A stretch of 6,571 bases of DNA from Myxococcales bacterium. Lineage in GTDB: Bacteria; Myxococcota_A; UBA9042; PHBI01; JAAZYN01. The translations under genes and the position numbers were made by a program. The notes beneath the pieces are model-generated. The model was not told the origin of the DNA. It made no database searches and saw nothing but the letters and a program-made list of their open reading frames with translations. The stretch is taken from the NCBI GenBank assembly GCA_014239625.1, contig JAAZYN010000210.1, positions 1-6,571 of the forward strand, given 5' to 3'. Within the stretch, counting starts at the first letter, position 1, and each line of letters opens with the position of its first letter. This document shows positions 4,730 through 6,571 of the stretch, in pieces.

Positions 4730-6571
4730 GTGGCTGAGCGCGGTCGCCGCCGCGTGGTCGTGTGCCAGTTCCACGGCGCGACCACCCTGGACGCGTTGCC
4801 GCTGGCGGCCGGGCTGCTGGTGTCGTCGGCCCGCCGGGATCCATCGATAGCGCAGCGCCACGACTTCGAGCTCCGGATGGAGCGCGCCGCGCCGTCTGCG
4901 GTCGTCGATGGGCTGGACGAGCCGGACGTCCTGGCGTTGTCCTGCTACGCCTGGAACGCTCGCTACTCGCTGGAGGTCGCTCGGCAAGCGCGGGAGCGTT
5001 GGCCCGGGACCAGGGTGGTGCTGGGCGGCCCGGACGTGCCGCGGCGCGACGAGGACGTCGCGCGGCTCTTCGACGACGCGCCCTTCGTAGACGCGGTAGT
5101 CTTCGGTGAGGGCGAGCACACGTTTCGCGAGCTGCTCGCTGCCTGGTCCGAAGGGCTAGCCTTGGACCGAGTCGCAGGGCTAGCCTACCGTGGGCCCGAC
5201 CGGTCTCCGGTGCGGACGCCCCCCCGGTCGCGCATGACCGACTTCTCCGACACCGCGTCGCCCTATCTCGACGGCACCTTCGACGACCTGTTGGCGCGGC
5301 GTCCGCGGTCCGTCGGCGCCGCGGTGCTCGAGACCAACCGGGGCTGTCCGTTTCGCTGCACGTTCTGCGACTGGGGGCAGGCCATCGCCAGCCGGGTGCA
5401 CGAGCTGCCCGTGGAGCGGGTGCTGGCGGAGATCGACTGGTTGGCGGAGCGCGGGGTGCCTTATCTCTACCTGGTGGACGCCAACTTCGGGATCCGCCGG
5501 CGGGACATCGACATCGTCCGCCACATCGGAGCGCGGCACCGGGAGCGCGGGTCGCCGGCCTATTGCTACTTTCATCTCACCAAGAACGCCGAAGAGCGGA
5601 ACCTGGCGACCGTGGAAACCCTGCGCACCGCCGGCGTAGGCTGTGACGTGGCCCTCTCGATGCAGGCTTTCGACCCCACCGTGCTCGAGGCCATCGACCG
5701 CGCGAACATCAAGCCGGAGCGAGCGCTCAGGCTCCGCGAGGTGTGTAACGAGCGCGGCATCCCCACCTTCAACGAGCTGCTCCTGGGCCTCCCGGAGCAG
5801 ACCCTGGGAGGGTTCGGACGGAGCCTCGTGCACGCGATCACGCCGTTCCCGGGAGACACGTTCTATCTCTACCTGACGCGGCTATTGCCCAACGCCGCCC
5901 TGGCCAGCCCGGCGAGCCGTCAGCGGTTCGGGCTGATCACCCGGCGGTGCCGCATGTCTCCACGGAGCGAGCATCATCAGGTGTATGTGGACGAGGTGGA
6001 GGAGCTGATCGTCGCGACGGGCGCCATGCCCCGCGCAGACTGGGAGCGCGCCCACGGCATCGGGTACCTCTTGAGCGCCCTACACAACCTGCGGCTCCTC
6101 CATCTGGTGCTCCAGTACCTGCGCTACGACCTGGGAGCCGGCGTGGCCGAGTGGCTCCTGTGGCTCGTGGACCGTATGGACACCGCCGCTCGCCATACGG
6201 TGCTGGGCGCGATGGGGGCCGAGCTCCGCCGCTTCCGCGAGTCGATTTTAGCGGAGGGTCCGGAGCATCTCCCGGTTCGGGACGCGGGCCCCGCCCATCG
6301 CCCGGTCAGCGACGCTCTCGCGCTGACTGCGCTGGCGCGTCACGAGGCTTTCATGGCAGAGGCTCTCGACGCCACGCTCCAGTTCCTGGCGACCAGCGGC
6401 GTCGACCACGATCCCGAGGTCATCACGGAGCTCTTCCGTTTTCAAGCCTTCGTGACGCCAGCGCCGACGCGGAGTCTCCCGGAGACGTCGACCTTTCGCT
6501 GGGACTGGCTCGCGTGGCGCGTCGGTCGGCCACATGGGGCGCCTCTTCGTGACGCGCCGACGCGGCTGACC
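4730..6571 (+). CDS. B12-binding domain radical SAM enzyme (3' partial)
   Basis: Predicted cobalamin-dependent radical S-adenosylmethionine enzyme, probably a methyltransferase or related C-C bond-forming enzyme; the substrate is unknown. Numbering from GTG 4730: residues 10-145 form the B12-binding Rossmann-like domain, with first strand VVVCQFHG, LSCYAWN, LGGPDV (98-103) and GEGE (126-129). No DxHxxG cobalamin motif is evident, as in many class B enzymes. The 4Fe-4S motif CPFRCTFC has cysteines 206, 210 and 213, followed by DWG. The second barrel strand carries VDANFG (D250). Later blocks are LSMQAFDPTVLEAIDR, ELLLGLPEQT, LLPNA and VATGAMPRADW, characteristic of one B12-radical SAM subfamily, followed by a helical C-terminus. 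GTG 4730 has a modest ribosome site (GGGGG, five-base spacing) and suits the family's usual N-terminus; the frame also extends back to ATG 4370. No stop occurs before the window edge, but the final WDWLAW region suggests the end is near. Confidence 0.9.
   Translation, partial: MAERGRRRVVVCQFHGATTLDALPLAAGLLVSSARRDPSIAQRHDFELRMERAAPSAVVDGLDEPDVLALSCYAWNARYSLEVARQARERWPGTRVVLGGPDVPRRDEDVARLFDDAPFVDAVVFGEGEHTFRELLAAWSEGLALDRVAGLAYRGPDRSPVRTPPRSRMTDFSDTASPYLDGTFDDLLARRPRSVGAAVLETNRGCPFRCTFCDWGQAIASRVHELPVERVLAEIDWLAERGVPYLYLVDANFGIRRRDIDIVRHIGARHRERGSPAYCYFHLTKNAEERNLATVETLRTAGVGCDVALSMQAFDPTVLEAIDRANIKPERALRLREVCNERGIPTFNELLLGLPEQTLGGFGRSLVHAITPFPGDTFYLYLTRLLPNAALASPASRQRFGLITRRCRMSPRSEHHQVYVDEVEELIVATGAMPRADWERAHGIGYLLSALHNLRLLHLVLQYLRYDLGAGVAEWLLWLVDRMDTAARHTVLGAMGAELRRFRESILAEGPEHLPVRDAGPAHRPVSDALALTALARHEAFMAEALDATLQFLATSGVDHDPEVITELFRFQAFVTPAPTRSLPETSTFRWDWLAWRVGRPHGAPLRDAPTRLT

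Noticed and set aside
4096..4737. 213-codon plus-strand frame whose TGA overlaps GTG 4730, as in translational coupling
   Set aside because: The translation is Arg/Gly-rich with poor third-position bias, typical of a shifted frame; only frame 2 is coding-like.
4357..4785. 142-codon minus-strand frame sharing third positions with the radical SAM frame
   Set aside because: It overlaps the conserved start of the B12 domain and its base composition by codon position fits worse than the plus strand; kept only as an alternative for 4370-4729.
4094..5119. 341-codon minus-strand frame
   Set aside because: Antisense of the radical SAM gene start; Arg-rich and with no recognisable domain.
5152..5186. 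Direct repeat of agggctagcct (5152-5162 and 5176-5186)
   Set aside because: The copies are 24 bases apart and in frame, coding for the repeated Gly-Leu-Ala in the linker after the B12 domain; probably incidental.

Overview
The window is high-GC bacterial DNA with strong G/C preference at third codon positions. The gene content suggests a delta-proteobacterial lineage such as Myxococcota: a large cysteine-rich exported protein with thrombospondin type 3 (TSP3) calcium repeats, and a cobalamin-binding radical SAM enzyme. This assignment is inference, because there is no rRNA or marker gene here.

Layout. (1) Positions 1-2675 (+): a large exported multidomain protein whose true start lies before the window. 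It has an unrecognised beta-rich N-terminal half, a carboxypeptidase-regulatory-like domain, a DPN-motif beta-sandwich domain, TSP3 repeats and a Cys-containing tail. A GC-rich hairpin follows its stop. (2) Positions 2676-3159: a short open stretch that looks like the remnant of another surface protein, with a piece resembling an IPT/TIG domain. (3) Positions 3160-3702 (-): a GNAT-family acetyltransferase, with a weak small ORF upstream on the same strand (3764-4012). (4) Positions 3703-4729: a stretch with no confidently assigned gene. It holds a sigma70-like promoter with a palindrome over its -35 box (4053-4080), a codon-periodic segment broken by stops (about 4100-4339), an open segment in frame with the next gene (4370-4729), and an 18-bp perfect palindrome (4669-4686). 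(5) Positions 4730-6571 (+): a B12-binding radical SAM enzyme that runs off the right edge. It was recognised by direct translation of frame 2, which stays open to the end of the window.

Nothing in the sequence ties the genes into one pathway. The exported protein and the GNAT gene converge, and the radical SAM gene is oriented away from the GNAT gene. The most interesting part is the 4.05-4.73 kb leader of the radical SAM gene, where palindromes, a promoter-like site and unexplained codon periodicity occur together.
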